This document shows, in pieces, positions 14,459 through 36,366 of a stretch of 64,000 nucleotides of DNA (its first letter is position 1; the number at the start of each line of letters is the position of its first letter). A program made the position numbers and the translations under genes. The notes under the pieces were generated by a model, which was not told where the DNA came from, searched no databases, and saw nothing but the letters and a program-made list of their open reading frames with translations. Origin of the DNA: Pagrus major (Eukaryota; Chordata; Actinopteri; Spariformes; Sparidae); NCBI RefSeq assembly GCF_040436345.1, contig NC_133215.1, positions 18,483,306-18,547,305 of the forward strand, in the 5' to 3' direction.

Positions 14459-15292
14459 TTAAAATCCAAAAGCACTGGCAGCGGTGATACTGGCTGCAAG
14501 TGATGATTATATTCATCATGTTGATGAATCTTTCAAGTTTTTTTCAATTTTCAATTAACCGTTTAGTTGTTTGATCTATAAAAAGTCAGAAAATGTTGAA
14601 GATGACATCCTCAAATGTCTTTTTTTTAGTCTACCACCCAAAGATAAACAAGAACATTTTCACATTTAAGCGGCTGGAATCAGATTTGTGACTTTTTTTT
14701 TTCTTAAAAAAATTACTCCAACTGATTAATTAGGGATCAAAACAGTTTTGTGATTCATTGAACAATTGAGAACTAATCGATTAATCCTTGCTGCTCTTGC
14801 AATCTGTCATGTTTTGGGTAGAAGGGAAACGAGACAACTCTTCATAAGTCATGATCAGGGCTGCTCAGCCTCTGAGCAGTAAAGAATATGTGAACAGTGC
14901 ACCTCCAGTGTTGCATGTGAAGTTGTAAACATCCCTCACTGCAGCCTGTAATAGTAGCCTGACTGGAGTGAGGTGCAAGTCTGCTGGTGTTTATTTTGAC
15001 GGCCATAACAACTGGCACAATCGGCCTATTTGGGTGTTTTCACACTCCCCTAAGTCTCTTATAAGAACAGATGCTATTTTCTCTGCATACACGCTTGTTT
15101 TCTATTAGCAGCTTATTTGAACACAATTTACCGCAACAATCTGAGACAATCTGCGCCGATGTGATCAAGCACGGCAACGCCTTTCACTGCTCCCCCCCCC
15201 CTAAAAGCGCTCAGCATCAGCAGCGGCTCGTTACACGGCTGACTGGGCCAGTCAATGCAGAGATGAGCGGGCTGCAGCGGACGGACACCCAC

Positions 15293-15427
15293 CTGCCGTA
15301 TACGGTTCTGGTGCAGCGGTGGTGGAGGTCCACCCTCGGGGGTCGTGTTGCTCGAAGAGGCCATTTTCAAGTCACTGTCGGAGCCGCCGCCCCTGACAGA
15401 GTGACTTTCTTCGGAGCTCCTTGACAT
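15293..15427 (-). CDS. Probable first coding exon of an unidentified gene
   Basis: An ATG at 15427 opens 45 codons that end exactly at a strong splice donor, CGGCAG|GTGGGT, in phase 0. The peptide is rich in Ser, Gly and Pro: it starts MSRSSEESHSVRGG, has a second Met after an acidic Ser-Asp stretch, then a run of four prolines, and ends LHQNRIRQ. It sits in the most GC- and CpG-rich part of the left half of the window, as expected for a first exon at a CpG-type promoter. The next exon would be more than 15 kb away, beyond the left edge. I do not recognise the protein. It looks like a disordered N-terminus, so a name would be a guess. It could also be a false positive. Confidence 0.5.
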
Positions 15428-15800
15428 CCTGTCTCGGGGCTGACTGCTGCAGCTGGAGGCGGCGCGGTCAGCGAGGGTCCTTCTGCCGGTGCAAGGTGGA
15501 TCTGTGTGCGGGCCTCAGAATCCAGACGGCTCGGCGGGGCCCGGGACCATTCTGCGGCGGTCAGAGACAGTCTGTTAGCAAACGTGACACAATGTAAAAA
15601 TCAGAGGGTCTGTCTCCAGGTTGTCAAACCAAAACGAGCGCTCCCTCCGTTCAGGGATGCTCCCCGTGTGTTGCTGTGTGCCTGCGTGTGTGTGAGTGTG
15701 TATGTGTTTGGAGACGTGAACGCGCCTCAGATGCGCTTCCCCGAAACTCCGCAGGATCAATGCTGCGTTCATGGACAGTCGGAAACCTCGCAAACGCGCT
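15428..15800 (-). promoter_or_regulatory. GC-rich likely promoter / 5' untranslated region of the 15427 gene
   Basis: CpG density rises sharply over about 15150-15760 compared with the AT-rich sequence on either side, and falls again beyond. With the ATG and donor at 15427 and 15293 this reads as a CpG-island promoter for a minus-strand gene. No TATA box was found at a convincing place. Confidence 0.45.
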
Positions 15801-17840
15801 TTGAGTAGGATGATCAGCATGAAAAAAAAAGTGATTTGTTGGCAGTTCAGTGGCTGAAGTACGATCCGTAGGGCCAAAGAGTAATAGCCAAAGTGACATA
15901 GGCTACGTTTTGATTGGATGAAAGTGACTAGAGTGATGTTTTTATTATTTTATTATAAACAGGCCTACTACACTGCCACTGTCATATTTCGCTACCAATG
16001 AGAAAAATAACCATGCTAGACTTGCTACTTTTAATGAAAAACAGGTCTGTAACAAAACATTTTGCTTCTAGACCATTTCCAACCAATGGCACCTGAACGC
16101 ACCATCAAGCAGTAGTGTGCTCCTGTTTTGCTTTCTCCAGCCCCCACCCATCACTTCTGCACCAGCAGCAGCTCATGACGGTAAAGTTACAGTGTGGTCC
16201 ATGATGTCCCATGAGTCACTGAGAACTGTAAAGATTGCTTACACAAACATTGGATCATCGAAGCCCAGGCAGGCAGGCAGGCAGGCAGGCACACTACTGG
16301 GTTGGGCTTACATAATGTAATCTCCCTTTTAGTATTCTAACGCCCCCACCTCGGCCTGTGTGTCTTCACTGAGCTCCACATTTAATGGAGGTTGACAGGA
16401 CAAAATCAATAACAATGTCTTGGAGACATTTATAAAACCAGGCAGGGTTTGAGCGGAGGAGGGTGAAATGGAGAAGGAGGTGTAAGAAATCATGTTAAAC
16501 AGACAACTTGTTCAATTTGTTCCAAGTAAGCTAATTTAATTGAGTTCCTTGAGAGTAAAACATGAAATTAAAGATAAACTGTGTTAAAGAGACTCATTTT
16601 GAATGGGTGTGTTCCCCTGCGTTGGACCCTGTACTTCAGAATTCATAATTGTTAATTCCAACAGGAAGACACTTTAGGCAGTGTTTACTTTAGATTTTGT
16701 GACTAGGAACAAATTAAAGATAGCCACTATCCTTTGCATGGTTTATTTGCTCTTGTATAGTTTCTATTTTTATTTCTATTCTTTATTTTATCTCATAAGT
16801 ATTCTTGTTTTTCTATTTATCTGTGCTTAATTCTGTCCTTGTGCTGCTGCCACACCTGAATGTCCTATTATGTCAACACAATGGACCACAACAGAGAAAT
16901 TTGATTTCTATATTTTTTTTAGTTTTTTGTTGTTGTCCTAAAGATTGAGGAGAAAATGCTTTTTGGATGATTTTGTTATTGATGTAGAAATAGGGTTATA
17001 TTACTCCTTGTTTTGGGAGGAAATGGAAGTCTTGGATTCAAACTAGCGATGCATGGTAAACATCGGCATGATATCTTATCAGCTTGATACTGGCAAATTT
17101 TTATTGTTGGCTATGTATCGTATCGGCTAAAATTATAGCTCATAAATTGACCTGATAATATGAAGTCAAATTGCGTTCAATGACAGCTGCACCTGGGTAG
17201 AGCCATGTAATGTCGACTAGAGACCCAAACAATATTAAGTCCTTCATTTTTGCTCACTGCATTTGAGCCTTCATCACCCTCAGGTGTGAATAAACTACAG
17301 GTTAGGAACTTAGAACATACAAAAATGTGAAATTATCGCTTAGGTTATTGAAAACAGGTAATTATTGGTTAGCAGTATCGGCTGAAAAAATATATTGTAC
17401 ATCTCTAATTTAGATGTTGGTTTCACCCTCGGCAAACCATTTCCTTATTATCCAAGTAGAAATAAGACATCTGTGTGATCACAAAATAAATTTAAAGACC
17501 TCATCTGCAGCTAGATGACAGGTAAAACATAATTTTACACCCTAATGTTCACTCAGAGAATGGTGTGTGACAGATTCACTGAGTAAAGTACAGACTGCTG
17601 AAGTCACAAATGGCACTGGCAAAAGTCACTAGCAGAAGTCATAGAAAACAGAAACAGTGTACAGCCTGTCATCTGCATCATTAGTCATCATTCTACTGAT
17701 TGTGAAAAACTACCTGAACAAGGCTTGATTAACAAGGCAAAATGGGGAACTGCTGAAGGGGGCCCGAAAGACCGAGAGTTTACTGTGTGCCAGGTGCTTA
17801 TTTGATACAATACAAATTTGTGCCCCCAAAGTTCAATATC
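15801..17840. other. Intergenic, AT-rich, no gene seen
   Basis: No supported exon on either strand. It contains a GGCA tetranucleotide repeat (16266-16291) and scattered AT-rich repeat fragments, such as the stretch around 17040-17410 that resembles degenerate interspersed repeat. Confidence 0.5.
16266..16291. repeat. GGCA tetranucleotide microsatellite
   Basis: About six tandem GGCA units. Confidence 0.9.
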
Positions 17841-18436
17841 TACGGAAGCCCTAAAGGGCCATGCATTAATACATTTTATTTCCTCTGTTTTCCTGTGATA
17901 ACGAGTTAATTTCATTCGTTTTCTCGAGATAACGAAACTTTGTTTATCTCGAAATAACAACTGCCATTTTCCCGAGATAACGGGATAATTTTCTCGAGAT
18001 AACAAAACTTTGTTTTCCCGAGATAACGATATAATTAATTCGAGATCTCTCGAGTTTTTGACGAAGGGATGAATGAATGTTACAACAGCTCAAGATCTGG
18101 AATTAATTATATTGTTATCTCGGGAAAACAAAGTTTCGTTATCTCGAGATTACGAGAAAATTATCCCGTTATCTCGGGAAAACGGCAGTTGTTATTTCGA
18201 GATAATAGCTCGAGATCACGAAAAAATGATCCGTTATCTCGGGAAAACGGCAGTTATTTCGAGATAATAGCTCGAGATCTCGAGATTGCGAGAAAATGAT
18301 CCGTTATCTCAGGAAAACGGCAGTTGTTATTTCGAGATAATAGCTCAAGATCTCGAGAAAACAAATGAAATTAACTTATCACGGGAAAACGGAGGAAATA
18401 AAATGTATAAATGCATGGCCCTTTAGGGCTTCCGTA
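17841..18436. mobile_element. 596-bp palindromic DNA element with 6-bp target duplication and GAGATAAC arrays
   Basis: The ends are near-perfect inverted repeats: TACGGAAGCCCTAAAGGGCC at 17841 and GGCCCTTTAGGGCTTCCGTA ending at 18436, with the match continuing inward through ATGCAT and TTTATTTCCTC. The six bases AATATC flank both sides (17835-17840 and 18437-18442), which fits a target-site duplication. The inside is packed with TCGAGATAAC and CCCGAGATAACG motifs, mostly in one orientation in the left arm and in the complement in the right arm. The right arm also carries about three tandem copies of a unit of roughly 60-70 bp (GATCCGTTATCTC through AATAGCTCGAGATC). No transposase frame is present. 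The short frames inside are by-products of the repeats. I do not recognise the superfamily. Confidence 0.8.
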
Positions 18437-18442
18437 AATATC

Positions 18443-19112
18443 AGCTAGATCCGCAACTGGATTATTATGTCATCTTGTGGCCCTATCAGAGGGGCCAGTG
18501 TCAAACACACATGGTGGATTTTCCTAAAGTTGTTTAATAAAAATCTTTGACCAACTGTGCAGAGTTGTGTGTATTGCATTTGATGGGAAATGAGCACATT
18601 TCCCATCAAAAGTTTATCATAACTATGAGACATGATGGTAGGGATATGTCTTCCACAAACACGTGATGATGCTTTTTTTTGTATGCAACACTGACCTCTG
18701 TTTCTGCTGCAGGGTATCACACTCAAAACACACTACAGTCTATATGCCATGTTTTAAGATTGCCTACAATGGCAGTGGCCAAAGCAAATTGTAATATACA
18801 TCCTGCCTTGATATATGAAAATGGAACTAAGGTACAGTAACAATGGCGTAAACTAATTATTTAAAAGGAGTCATCAAGATCGCCTCAGATACAAATATCA
18901 GACGAGTAAATATATAAAAAATACTTTATTAGAACGTCTACCTTTTACAAACAAGATATCATTGAACTGGTACCCATCAATGACAGCAGCACCAAAACCA
19001 CCAAGAAACATTAACAATGACACACAACAGAAGACAGGGACAAATGGTGGAGAAAAGCTTATAAGAGCTAGAACTGAAGTGTACTTCGGTTTCTTTTTTT
19101 TTTTTTCTTTTT
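18443..19112 (-). other. 3' flank of hpf1, including its 3' untranslated region
   Basis: The stretch from the hpf1 stop (19113) to about 18910 is probably the 3' UTR, ending near the AATAAA at 18925-18930. The remaining part, to the palindromic element, has no recognisable gene. Confidence 0.5.
18925..18930 (-). terminator. Polyadenylation signal AATAAA, hpf1
   Basis: The minus-strand AATAAA lies about 185 bases past the hpf1 stop codon, a normal distance for a compact 3' UTR. Confidence 0.65.
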
Positions 19113-22100
19113 TCATTGTGCCGAGAGCTGGTCCAGGTCGTCATGGCTGCGGCTGGAGAGGTGGGCCTCCAGAATTTCCCCAAACAAATTCCTCTTCAGC
19201 AAGCTGTAGGCCATGGGCAGGAGCTGCTTGACAACCTTGTGGAAATACTGGAAGGAGTCAGGAAACCAAAGATTAATGATTTCTTAACTAAACTCTTTGC
19301 GTGGCCTTAAGCTGTTTAAAGCAGATTTTTTTTTTGCGTTTTTCTGACTCCTACGTTGTGAAACAACAACAACAAAGCAATTAGATAATGCTTTGTGATT
19401 TACTCTGTGCAATAAGTACCTGTAAACCCAAGAGCACCTTCAACAATGTCTAATAGGCACTGAGGAAGCACTGTGCAGAGCTGAAAATACTATAAACAAT
19501 CTGAGAAGAGATTCATTCACCAAAACATGCATTTTCATAGAGGAAAGTAGCCATTATCTCCGCGTCTGAATATTTGGTTTCATACTGTGGGCCTATATTT
19601 AAGAGATGGGTCAGGAAGCAGAGAGTCAGTGGGTGTAATCAAGTCAAATCTCTGAGCGTGCATGTTGAAGGGCTTTCATGCACCACTTTATTAGACTCAC
19701 ATGAGATCCGTAGCAGAAGAGGTCTATTCCTAGCTCATAACCCATGCCGTAGTCACACTCGTCGTTGGCAAACTGAACAAATGTGATCATCTCCTGGAGA
19801 GGTCCAAAGGCTTTGACCCGCTCTTCATCATTCCGGGCTTCAGCGATTGCCTTGCAGATCTTTTTGAGACCAGCTGGATCCAGAGGAGGGACAAAAATAA
19901 ATCAAGTCATCACTCATAGGTTAGCTGGAATTTAATACATTCATTAAGTGTTGGAAATACAGAATCCATCACTAGTAAAACACAAATATACAACTATTAT
20001 ATAATCTTTTAAACAGGCACACTGTAGTTATCTGTCTCTTTTTATCATGCTGTGAAAAAAATAAAACCACCTCTTCCACATTTTCAGTCTTAAAAATAAA
20101 TCAAGCTTGTGTATTACACCACAGCTCAAATCTGTTCTAGATCAGAGTGAGCAAATGAGCTCATATCATCAATAGATGAATCAGGGGGAAGGAGACAAAT
20201 GAGAAAATTGGCAGAGACACCTTTCATAAACATCAAGGTGTATTACTGTACCAGCTCACCATCTGTTTCTGGTAGTTCTCTGTATCCTACATCATTCTTG
20301 TCTACGGGTACAATGATGCCGGCACCGTGGAACGTCTTGGTGACCACCTATGGTGAGATGGAAAGTTTCTTATTACCAACTTGTGTCAACTTGGAGCACA
20401 CTTGGGTTGGACATATATTTGGTTTTGAACACATGACAAGAACCACTTCAAAATGATTCAAGTCTATCCACTGTGTCTATACAAATGAGGATAATTAAAC
20501 CCAATAAAGACCCTGCTACAAATGCTGGGTATAACTGAAAGGTGCATATCATATGGTAAACATTGCTCTACAGAGAATTGAATTGAAATACCGCAGTGGT
20601 TTACAATTGTTGTACTAAGAACAAATGAACATGTGAGGTAGAAGTTAGTGCAAGTTACCTTCTTGTCTCTTTGCTTCATGCCTTTGGTCTTCTGCTCTAG
20701 AGACAAGCCCAGTGTCTCTGCTCTGTCTCTCAGCCGTGTCTCCAAGCTTTCAACTGACTCTCCCTCTGCTTTCTTGCCGCCCCTCTCTTTCCTCCTCTTC
20801 AAAAGGTACAGGCTGATGAAGGAGGGAACAATGGGATCAACAGTAGGTAAGATGACATGCATGGAAGGAGAAAGGAGTCTATAATGTAAATTTGATCATG
20901 TACTAAAAAACTGAAACAAAACTACAAATACCAGATGAATAAAATAGCAGCCATTTTTCTAACGACTTGTACAGATTATATTTTATAGAAGACAGTTTCT
21001 TTCATTCTGAAATTAAAACTTTCTACCTTCAACTGAACCTGATTACTTGTTTCTGTATGGTGAGTATGTGGTGTAAGTACTCACAGGACAGCAGCAAACA
21101 CGTTGTCTCCCATCTGTGTAATAGTGTAGCCTTTCTTTGCTTCATTTTCTCCAACAAACGAAGGGAGGGAGTCTGGAGTATCTCTGGTGAATTTTGGAAG
21201 AATAAATTCAGTGAATCAGAACTTCTCATGTGGATAGAGTTACCACTGTTCCCATATTATCGACCCCTCACTGCCTAGATTGTGTCGCTTGTATAGTAGC
21301 TGTTAGTGGGCTAAGTCAAGGCCTCTCAAGTGGAAGCTACAATACTGAAACAAAAGCAACTGACTCAACACAGATCCAACACCATTACAAACTCCAGTGT
21401 GTTATGTACCTGAAGTAGCCAATGTGATGCTTGGTGTCCTCACTGCCCAGAAGGATGGTCTGAAACTCTGGTGGGTCATAGAAATACCTCCAGTGAAGGT
21501 GGAAGTTGGGCTGAGGATTCTTGGAGTTTTTGTGAGCTCCTGCCAGAATTTCAAAAGGACCAACCAGCTGCAAACCCAGTGTGTCTTTCAGTGCACCTAC
21601 ATTGATTAAAACGAATAAAAATAAGATATCAATAAAGAAATCAACTGACATACAGACATCACTGAAACAAAAACACTGAATCGAATTCTTGCTACACCTT
21701 CCCTTTACATTGATATGACCTTACAAAACACAAGTTAAACATTTGAGCAGGAAATCAGTCATATGGGACAAAGATGGAGAACATCCAGCAAAGATGAATT
21801 TATTCATTGTGAATTAATTGTTTAAAACTAAGAGCTTTGGGTAATGTGCAATTTCCTCACCTTTGTCCTTTATAATCTGATGTAACTGCTCTTTTTTTAA
21901 AGATATCTGTGCAGATGTTTGCTTAATTTGAAAATGCATCAGAGAGTTTATCTTGCTGAACAAGAAAATACAGCATAACTTTAAAAAAAAGAAATGACTA
22001 TGCTGATAATTAAACTGAAAATATTCCATCATTTTCTGGTTAGTGCATTTCAAATGTTTGTCACACAAAATCTGCAATTTGCCGCTTTCTGTTTGGGTGG

Positions 22101-24371
22101 TGGAAATCATGTATTGAGAGAATTAATTAAATGGTTATTGGCTGTCAGAAGTTGTCCTGCAATTATGTTAAACTTACAACGGAAAGAACAACTCCCACCC
22201 ATGAAACTGCTTCTCAATGCAAAACTGGCAAATAAAATGGCACCATCTAGTGTGTGTGTAAAGTCTGGTCAGCAGGTTTCTTTAAATGTTGTATTTTTAC
22301 AGGTAGTCTCGAACACCATTTGTGCATCCTGCCTGTCAATCCAGATTTTCCACTGGCTAAGTTTGAGTTCATCCTGTCTTCTCTGTCTACAGAGAGAGAA
22401 ATTGATTAAATGTCAGATGCACCCTCTATCCTATCTGTATTACTGTAACAAGATACACCGTTAATGTACACAGCATACCACAGGGGCTGTCGGGACAGAG
22501 ATCCTTGCAGAAGTCCCAGAAGTGGTACAGATCTTCTGGCATTTGAAGCTTGTAGAGTTGCAGCAGCTCATCACGCTGATCTGAATCCACCCCTGACAAT
22601 GGCACGGCTTTGGATTCATCAGTACGGGCTTTCTTTAACTCCCCATTGCCTGTAGCCGACTCCTAAAGAAATGTATTATAGGAATTATAAACACTTTTTA
22701 CTATGATGATAACAGGAATTTAGCCAACAGAAATAAACAAGGTGATATCATTTCATCTGGATCACTGAGGATTCAGATATCTGGGTGCTACTCCTACAGT
22801 CTCAGTAATACCAGTCAAACTATTAAAAAAAATTATATTACAAATCAAACCACATACACTGTAGGTAGACTAGAATGATCCAGCCCTCATTTGTCTTTGG
22901 ACAAAAGATCAGCATTTTGTTTTGCAAACATTGTGTCGAACATCTTAAAAATGGATCCAAGCACAGGAATTGATAACCTGTGTAGTATATTCCTTCAAAT
23001 AGTATCTTACCAAATGGGAAAAGATGCAGTACTCCCAGTCTTTTTACTGCACAACATAACCGTCCTTATAACAAAATAAATATGTTAAGAAACTTTTACT
23101 CTTATTTACAAGGAAAATTATGTCAAAAGCCTGTTAAAAGGCACTTTTTTCTCACCACTGTCACTCATGGGGGGAAATGTTGGGTCTTAAATAAATTAAT
23201 CAAGGAGTACAGTTTAGACCTGCTCAATTTGGAAAGTGCCATTAGATGACTTTTGTTTTGATTTGCCGCCATACAAATAAATATTGATTGATTGAGTGAT
23301 TGATTGGTGTCTCTTTACTGCTAACAAAACCAGTATACAGACAGGAAAACATGATGGCAGGTTTATGATTGAAGACGGTCCTCTTTTTGAACATCCCTTA
23401 TCTTGCCAAAGAAATTCATCTGTCCCAGTAAAACCCCTAGAGATTATCACCTTAACTCAACTTGGTTAAGCAGCAGTCCCACTGGTTAAACCTTATGTAT
23501 TCAGTTTGACAGCATTTGTGTGTTTATGTGCAGTAACATGCGAGTACAATTTACACACATGTATAAAATCTTTCCACATTTCTAGTGTAACAACACATAA
23601 ATAAATATAATTTTCTTACTATTATTTTTACCTTAGCTGCAATTTCTCCTGCTCTTCACTATTAGGGTTACACATCTTACATGATACATAGTGAGTCTCA
23701 CTGTCAAGGTGATTGTGTTTTCGTTTTCTTAAAAAGATCATTATAACCCTCATGAAGGTAGTACTGACTGCAAGGCTGTGTAATAGCTCAGTGCTCTCTG
23801 TTTTGACCAGGCAGAACAAGTAAAGGGATGGAGGACACATCTTTGTGACACAAGTGAGAAGTAAAATAAGACAAAATACACTTTACTGTTGCCCTTAGGA
23901 CAATGATTTATGGCCTTTGTGGGATCAAACAACGAATCAAATCAAGACACACAACCGTTTACCATCCACAGACATAGCCTACAAACGGTAAGTTAGCTTA
24001 ATGCATTTGTTATGTCCACGACTAAACGCTGCTGACTCGTGTATTGCAAACAACATCGACATAACATGTTAAAGACGGCTGTGAATCACACGACAGTTGT
24101 GCACGTCAGTGAACAAGAGGCTTTGCGGTACCAGTCATCAGTGCTGCTGCCATGTTGTCGTCTGACCACTGCTGCTCAGACAGCGTGCCAAACACTTCTG
24201 CCCATAGCGTTTAACCCAAGTTGCTTTGTCGCCATTATACCCACACACAGCACAGCTGCTTGCCTGGTACAACACGACAAAAGACGACGTACCTGCAGCC
24301 CAACCGAGGTAGTGAAAACAGTGTAAAATTACCTGACTGGATTTGGGTTTTCTTTTTGCGCGCCCTGTCAT
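19113..24371 (-). CDS. hpf1: Histone PARylation factor 1 (HPF1)
   Basis: HPF1 binds PARP1 and PARP2 in the nucleus at DNA breaks and completes their active site so that serine becomes the ADP-ribose acceptor. Eight coding exons, in transcript order: 24371-24333, 22662-22479, 21596-21410, 21183-21085, 20812-20659, 20347-20260, 19873-19701, 19247-19113. All are GT-AG with matching phases and give 352 residues, against 346 in human. The catalytic Asp-Glu (human D283/E284) is present as [10 protein letters not shown], with Glu at residue 289. The PARP-contact pair (human Y238/R239) is present as GYRELPETD at 243-244. The start at 24371 gives a Lys/Arg-rich N-terminus ([13 protein letters not shown]) like other HPF1 proteins. 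An in-frame ATG 51 codons upstream (24524) is less likely. The gene lies head-to-tail 1.6 kb after the phosphodiesterase gene. Identity is secure from similarity along the whole length. Confidence 0.96.
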
Positions 24372-25954
24372 TTTCTTCCTCTTGTCTCTCCGCCGGCGTC
24401 TTCTTCTGCGGAACAAAATCGGCTGCAACGTTAAAGTGCACCACTGCCCCCCAGAGGCCGTGGCTGATAACTGCAGGATCCTGAACTGAGACTGCTTTTT
24501 AAAAAAAACAAAAAAAAACAGCATGTTTTAGTGATGTGAAATTATTTTCAGAGGACATGCAGTCTCCCACAAGTCTGTAGCTTTTTTTCCTTTCACATAG
24601 CCTAATTTTAAAGGCCACGCTTGTGACTGAAAGTAAAGTAGGCCTAATTATCAAAAGGAAATATCCATGGGGATCAGTGCAAGAGTTTGTCAGATAATAT
24701 TCTCAGCTTTTCTGATATAGAGACCAGATTCATTCATCACCATTTAAAAATCATTATGGTTTGTTGAATAAAATATCTTAATATCAGCACAAACAACAAC
24801 AAAAAAATTTCAGTGGCAATGAAAATCAATAAATGTGTTAAACAGCACTGGTCTCACAGGGTGAAATACACCCTGTAGGACCAGGGTTGGTAAAATAGGG
24901 CTTTATTTATTTCTTATTTTGATTGCTAATGTGTTTTTCACTAGAAATTAATAGCAGTTTTGCTAATATCTTCCATGTAATGTGTCCCAGTGATTCCACG
25001 TCAATACCGAAAAATGTTACTAGACTGGAAAAATATGACACGCATCTTCCAAATGGGTTTTAGTGCTTTTACTATTCTACGGATAATTTCTGTAAGACAA
25101 CATTGTTTTTCTTTACAAAAGTAAAGCACTAACATCCAATATGAAGAGGTCTGTTCTATTTGGCCAGTGCAGTATAAATTAATTACCAACTGGCAATCAA
25201 AATAAATGTGCAACAAGAGACCAATTTAAAATGATGTTTTTTTCATTCATGTAAGCAAATCAGCAAGAGGTTACTGATAAAAACAATGGTATTGTGTCAC
25301 TTATTGATGAGGACTCGTAAAGTAGTAAAGCGTGAGGGCCTGACCCCAGACTGTAAACATTTATTAGCACAGTGTAGCTACCAAACCTCTAACACTGCTA
25401 ACCTGTGACCTCGCTTCATAGCTGTTTGGTCTCTGACTGCTGACTGCATGTTATTTAAAACAGAAGATGTCAATAATTTTGAAATAATTATTGTAAAAAA
25501 GACATACATTAGTAGCCCACATCTGAATATATATCTCAGCTATGACAATGTCAAAGTACCCATAGCAACATGGAAACTCAGTTACATGTAACATAAAATC
25601 TGGATATGCATTCATAAAAGTCAGTACAAAGAGTACAGAGAAAGTGCAGATACAGTATGGTAATTATAATTTTCTCAGCTTGTGCCACTTCAGTCCTTTA
25701 ATATTTGACTGTTGACAGGTTTCCCATTGGACCTGCTTCAGGATATGCTGGGAGAAAACTGCAGCACAGCCTTTAATAGTCAAGATTGATGTATATCCCA
25801 TTAACACATTTTGTTGTCAGAGTTCTGATGTGACATTTATGATGTGGCAAATATTCAAGTCAAGATCCGTTCAAGTGTAGATGGAGAACAACAGGCCAGG
25901 TGGGTAAACCTCCTTTTTGATTCCAAAGCTGTGTCCTCGTCTTACATCCTGTCG
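24372..25954. other. Intergenic between the PDE5-like gene and hpf1
   Basis: This holds the hpf1 promoter and 5' UTR and the phosphodiesterase 3' UTR. The 150 bases upstream of the hpf1 ATG stay open in frame but lead into A/T homopolymers. A minus-strand AATAAA at 25360-25365, about 590 bases past the phosphodiesterase stop, is a possible poly(A) signal, and another lies near 24903. No separate gene is seen. Confidence 0.5.
25360..25365 (-). terminator. Possible polyadenylation signal of the PDE5-like gene
   Basis: AATAAA on the minus strand, about 590 bases past the stop codon. The position is reasonable but other candidates exist further down. Confidence 0.3.
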
Positions 25955-35268
<9,314 letters not shown>

Positions 35269-35657
35269 CCCCTCGCTCAGGTAAAGCGAGAAAAGATCGA
35301 CCAAACTCAGTTTGAATGTATCCGAGTTATCTAGGAGAAACAGTTGTCATGTGGGGTGATGTGGCAGACTGAAGCTACGTGCGTGAGGGCAGAGGGATGG
35401 ACCTGGAGGAGCAAGTGGAAACGATTGCGTCAAGGTAATCCCCTGACCTTTATTTAGACGATCTGGGGCCACAGCAGGTTGGTTCATTAAAGGAATCTGA
35501 TTAAACAGATGAAGCATGTTCAGTCTCGCGCTTTGCTGCAGTGTGAAACGACCATTTTGGTGCTTTAGGCAACCTGAAGAAAGTTTAAATTAAGTATAAT
35601 TACTGCCTATCTGTAACCTCCTTATTAAAACTTAGACACATTATGGGCCTACACAAT

Positions 35658-36168
35658 CACTTTTTAGATTTCATTGCACATGTCCTGGGAATCATCAGCA
35701 TAAAAAGTGAAGAAAAAGACACAGGTGTGTAACTAACAAAACTAACCTATCAAATCTAAACATCGCAGTTTTGCATTGTAAGGCGGCAACAGTTAAGCTC
35801 TTAAGTATGCTGTGTCATCGTCCCACTTTGTGAGGGTGTGTATGTGTGTGTGTGTGTACAAAGATGTCTCAGAAGCCTCTAAAGATTAGAAGCAGTTGCG
35901 TCATCAGGGATTCCCTCACACAACCCCACACTCCACATGACCATGTCATTATGTCAAGAAATGGAGGACCCACTTGGTGTACAGTCCTCCTTCTTTGTTC
36001 AGAATACCTGTGACTGAGAACAAACTAAAAAAAAGTCACTTTGTAGATTTTATTGCACACACCCTGGGAATCGTCTGCATAAAAATCTGGGAAAAATGTA
36101 CAGGTTTGTAGTGAAATAAACGAGACAACTGCCTATCAAATCTAAACATCACAGTTTTGCATTGTAAA
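35658..36168. repeat. Repeat cluster A-B-A upstream of the PDE5-like gene
   Basis: Unit A (about 35658-35780, from CACTTTTTAGATTTCATTGC to GTTTTGCATTGTAA) recurs at about 36037-36168. Between them lies unit B (35797-36036), the second copy of the intron 2 segment at 33884-34120. All copies are in direct orientation. The region is therefore a local tandem plus dispersed duplication. Confidence 0.8.
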
Positions 36169-36366
36169 GTGGTCAACACGTTGCTTCAGATGTTACTTTT
36201 TATTGTATCAGTGTTGCTGGTTCACTACAGCGTGACAATATGTGTCTTAAAAACAAGAAACAAGTTATTTTTAGGTTGTAAACACTGGGAAGCATTATAT
36301 GATAGCTTTGCTCTAATTGGACTGCGGCAGAGTATGCAAATATGTATTGTAACCTGTGACCCTTAA

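Larger units (their letters stand above)
1..15292. other. Long non-coding stretch, probable first intron of an unidentified minus-strand gene
   Basis: I see no exon here with splice sites and recognisable protein similarity on either strand. The open frames present are short, low in complexity or run through simple repeats. Because a likely first coding exon on the minus strand ends in a splice donor at 15293, the simplest reading is that this stretch is intron 1 of that gene, continuing past the left edge. It holds TG repeats (1549-1596, 3335-3390, 13585-13611), a GATA repeat (7142-7167), a GA repeat (8117-8143), a foldback element (2302-2758), a hAT-type element (6532-7099), an AGGTGCAAT-family fragment near 4636, an AGGTGCACT element (14125-14458) and AT-rich fragments around 8884-9250 and 14500-14790. 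Confidence 0.5.

Noticed and set aside
17860-18400. Regularly repeated GAGATAAC motifs resembling a CRISPR-like array
   Set aside because: The repeats are palindromic parts of a transposon with inverted ends and a target duplication, in a vertebrate genome; there are no unique spacers or cas genes.
24372-24524. In-frame ATG at 24524 extending HPF1 by 51 residues
   Set aside because: The extension begins in A/T homopolymers, is not like any HPF1 N-terminus I know, and the start at 24371 gives the expected basic N-terminus. It is probably 5' UTR, though transcript data could change this.
35269-35304. Twelve extra N-terminal residues for the PDE5-like protein from 35304
   Set aside because: The codon at 35304 is TTG, not ATG. 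The first in-frame ATG is at 35268, after an in-frame TGA further upstream.
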